Below are positions 63,259-64,000 of a stretch of DNA of 64,000 nucleotides, piece by piece. The position numbers and the translations under genes were made by a program. Below the pieces are notes generated by a model that ran no database searches, was not told where the DNA came from, and was given only the letters and a program-made list of their open reading frames with translations. Source of the DNA: Hyphomicrobium sp. (GTDB lineage Bacteria; Pseudomonadota; Alphaproteobacteria; Rhizobiales; Hyphomicrobiaceae). The stretch spans positions 103,302 to 167,301 of the forward strand of contig JADJVG010000012.1 in NCBI GenBank assembly GCA_016716675.1. The letters run 5' to 3'. How positions within the stretch are numbered: position 1 is the first letter of the stretch; each line of letters starts with the position of its first letter.

Positions 63259-63999
63259 GTGGCTGTCAATCGTTCGATCATTCGCGGTGTTGGCGCTCAC
63301 CTGCCAAAGCGTATCGTCACCAATGATGAACTAGCCAAGACGCTCGACACGTCGGACGAGTGGATCCGCGAGCGTTCGGGCATCCTGCAGCGCCACATTG
63401 CCGATGACAGCGAATTGACATCCGATCTCGGTGCCGTGATCGGCGCGGAAACGTTCTCGCGCATTCTCGACTGGGAAGATCGCAGCACGTGCGTGTTGTT
63501 CGGCGATGGCGCGGGTGCCGTCGTTCTCGAAGCGCAGCCGCAGAACGGTGGGCTTGGCGATCGCGGCATTCTTTCAACGCGCATCCGCTCGGATGGCCGC
63601 TACGAAGATCTGCTGTATGTCGACGGCGGCCCTGGATCGACCAAGACGGTTGGCCATCTGCGCATGAACGGACGCGAAGTTTTCCGTCATGCGGTGCAGA
63701 AGATCTCCGGCGTGATTGAAGAGACGCTCGTTGAAACCGGCATTGCGGCCGACGAGATCGATCTGTTCATTCCGCACCAAGCGAATAAGCGGATCCTCGA
63801 TGGCATCGCGAAAAAGCTGAATGTTTCGCCGGAAAAAATCGTGATGACGGTCGATAGGCACGGCAACACGTCTGCGGCATCGATCCCGCTGGCACTCAAC
63901 CAGGCCTTTGAAAATCACCGCGTCAAAGAAGGCAGTCTGATCCTCATGGAGGCCATGGGCGGCGGGTTCACATGGGGCGCGGTTCTGGCCCGCTGGTAA
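63259..63999 (+). CDS. fabH: 3-oxoacyl-ACP synthase III, lacking about 77 residues including the catalytic Cys
   Basis: FabH starts fatty-acid chains by condensing acetyl-CoA with malonyl-ACP. The frame is open over 246 aa from GTG 63259; the family norm is about 320. The N-terminus (RGVGAHLPKRIVTNDELAKTLDTSDEWIRERSGI) joins directly SELTSDLG to AVIGAETFSRILDWEDRSTC at about 63431-63440, omitting the segment that contains the nucleophilic cysteine (AVCSGF). The His and Asn of the triad remain (IPHQANKR and RHGNTSAAS). As written it cannot act as a condensing enzyme. A real in-frame deletion or an assembly collapse. Confidence 0.85.
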   Translation: MAVNRSIIRGVGAHLPKRIVTNDELAKTLDTSDEWIRERSGILQRHIADDSELTSDLGAVIGAETFSRILDWEDRSTCVLFGDGAGAVVLEAQPQNGGLGDRGILSTRIRSDGRYEDLLYVDGGPGSTKTVGHLRMNGREVFRHAVQKISGVIEETLVETGIAADEIDLFIPHQANKRILDGIAKKLNVSPEKIVMTVDRHGNTSAASIPLALNQAFENHRVKEGSLILMEAMGGGFTWGAVLARW

Positions 64000-64000
64000 A

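Noticed and set aside
1..64000. CRISPR arrays, insertion sequences, prophage or integrative elements
   Set aside because: No regularly spaced repeats, transposase, integrase or phage structural genes were seen; the tRNA genes show no adjacent integrase or duplicated 3' end.

Overview
The window is a G+C-rich chromosomal segment of an alphaproteobacterium of the Hyphomicrobiales (Rhizobiales) type. The evidence is gene order: ribH-nusB-thiL; pcm-like/tolC/DUF2497/valS; xth...erpA-dgt-argS-SPOR-nagZ-scpA-scpB...tatABC-serS-surE-M23-DUF815-yajC-secD-secF-Mth938-like-phytoene-synthase-like; and bamE<>CBP3-yceD-plsX-fabH. These are recurring blocks in this order. A Hyphomicrobium-like genus is only a guess. 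I see no rRNA, IS element, prophage, integrase or CRISPR array; this is core chromosome with accessory genes slotted between conserved blocks.

Layout. 1-1850: end of ribH, nusB, thiL. 2134-4629: a periplasmic L,D-transpeptidase and a secreted unknown protein whose upstream region carries a perfect CtrA-type site. 4678-4926: tRNA-Asn(GTT) and tRNA-Cys(GCA), minus strand. 5166-15257: isoaspartyl-methyltransferase-like gene, two tandem TolC paralogues, two tandem PopZ/DUF2497 paralogues, valS. 15392-19517: secreted unknown, then a minus-strand group (DUF2939, M48 peptidase, DUF898 membrane protein). 20092-25508: ilvD overlapping a Sel1-like secreted protein, then minus-strand xth, a BNR propeller/MoaD-like pair, and erpA. 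25685-40782: dgt (frameshifted), argS, SPOR protein, nagZ, scpAB, an orphan ABC ATPase, tatABC, serS, an Imm31-like small gene, surE and a LysM/M23 lipoprotein behind a second CtrA-type site. 40972-48686: DUF815 ATPase, yajC-secD-secF, homologues of mitochondrial complex I assembly factors NDUFAF3 and NDUFAF6, and a large secreted SGNH hydrolase. 48696-56059: trmFO, a lipoprotein, a frameshifted mntH with a Fur/Mur-type operator, a DUF2157/GDYXXLXY pair, RidA, an FNR-type box, a frameshifted small secreted protein, and a DUF937 protein. 56489-63999: hppA, a TadG-like VWA protein, bamE, the CBP3 chaperone, yceD, plsX and a fabH lacking its catalytic-cysteine region.

The genes mostly serve envelope building and protein export (Sec, Tat, BamE, TolC, L,D-transpeptidase, M23, SPOR, NagZ), chromosome and pole organisation (ScpAB, PopZ), translation (valS, argS, serS, trmFO, tRNAs), and respiration and energy (CBP3, complex I assembly factors, H+-PPase, ErpA). 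I found no clear-cut new multi-gene defence or biosynthetic system. The best leads are the GG-tailed beta-grasp/propeller pair, the Sec-linked complex I assembly cassette, the tandem PopZ pair, the CtrA and FNR sites, and the fabH without a nucleophile.

Caution: four genes (dgt, mntH, a small secreted protein, hppA) each carry a short indel, three of them in homopolymers, and fabH has a large in-frame gap. Together these look more like sequencing or assembly error than biology, but only raw reads can decide.
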